DNA of 33,282 nucleotides from Acetoanaerobium pronyense (GTDB lineage: Bacteria; Bacillota; Clostridia; Peptostreptococcales; Filifactoraceae). Below are positions 33,194 to 33,282 of the stretch, one piece after another. The first letter of the stretch is position 1, and every line of letters starts with the position of its first letter. The stretch covers positions 1-33,282 of the forward strand of contig NZ_JAGGLI010000031.1 in assembly GCF_017874355.1 (NCBI RefSeq). Reading direction: 5' to 3'. Position numbers and translations under genes: made by a program. A model generated the notes under the pieces. The model saw only the letters and a list, made by a program, of their open reading frames with translations. It did not search any database and was not told the origin of the DNA.

Positions 33194-33202
33194 TTATTCA
33201 TA
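33179..33202 (-). repeat. 24-base element, copy 2
   Basis: On the minus strand this reads TATGAATAATTC, then G, then GGTTAAATATA, matching positions 77-100 at 23 of 24 bases. It sits across the break where the kinase frame is lost, covering the TAA and the first codons of the HAMP remnant. Confidence 0.5.
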
Positions 33203-33282
33203 AAAAAATAATTTAGGCTCTTAATTTAGAAATTAGAAAATTCCACAATAAAAATTCTTAATTTTAGTTTTCTACTCAAAAG

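Overview
The window is AT-rich DNA (hand counts of ordinary genes give about 30% GC) with strong Shine-Dalgarno sites, many TTG/GTG codons beside them, and dense same-strand operons. This fits a low-GC Firmicute. The gene set (adenine deaminase, nucleoside hydrolase, LUD protein, short GGDEF and HD-GYP proteins, an oxygen-independent methylthioribose-type salvage cluster) suggests an anaerobic Clostridia member, possibly near Peptostreptococcaceae. That placement is inference. No rRNA, tRNA, CRISPR array or complete insertion sequence was seen.

Layout. 1-1004: hairpin-rich leader, one membrane-anchored protein of unknown function and a shared bidirectional terminator. 1003-7250 (minus): a NikABCDE/opine-type ABC importer (lipoprotein, two permeases, two ATPases) translationally coupled to a MATE exporter. 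A perfect 7-1-7 Fur-type box lies just upstream of the first gene. 7290-8793 (minus): LysR regulator and GNAT acetyltransferase. 8982-13075 (plus): a FAD oxidoreductase fused to a Rieske domain, a lipase-like hydrolase and adenine deaminase. 13124-20784 (minus): metallo-hydrolase, PLD-helicase-DUF3427 protein, nucleoside hydrolase, MtnA-like isomerase, MtnK-like kinase and class II aldolase. 20925-25704: diguanylate cyclase, a GC-richer thioesterase with gene debris, DJ-1/PfpI protein, LUD protein, GNAT and S66 carboxypeptidase. 25737-29255: a decayed gene, then two overlapping glycosyltransferases. 29303-30706: NCS2 purine permease. 30666-33202 (minus): a histidine kinase/HD-GYP response regulator pair, both apparently damaged.

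How the genes may work together. The nucleoside hydrolase, kinase, isomerase and aldolase match the logic of the DHAP shunt: a 5'-deoxy or 5'-methylthio nucleoside gives a free base plus a 5-modified ribose, which is phosphorylated, isomerised and cleaved to DHAP and an aldehyde. Adenine deaminase, convergent on the same terminator, would take the released adenine, and the NCS2 permease moves purines. The ABC importer plus MATE exporter under a Fur box looks like an iron-responsive metal or metallophore system. The usual NikA nickel-ligand histidine appears to be Tyr here. The most notable sequence-level oddities are an in-frame TAA inside the HD-GYP domain, a kinase cut off inside its HAMP domain, and a 24-base element near both ends of the window, upstream of the first and last genes in the same relative orientation.
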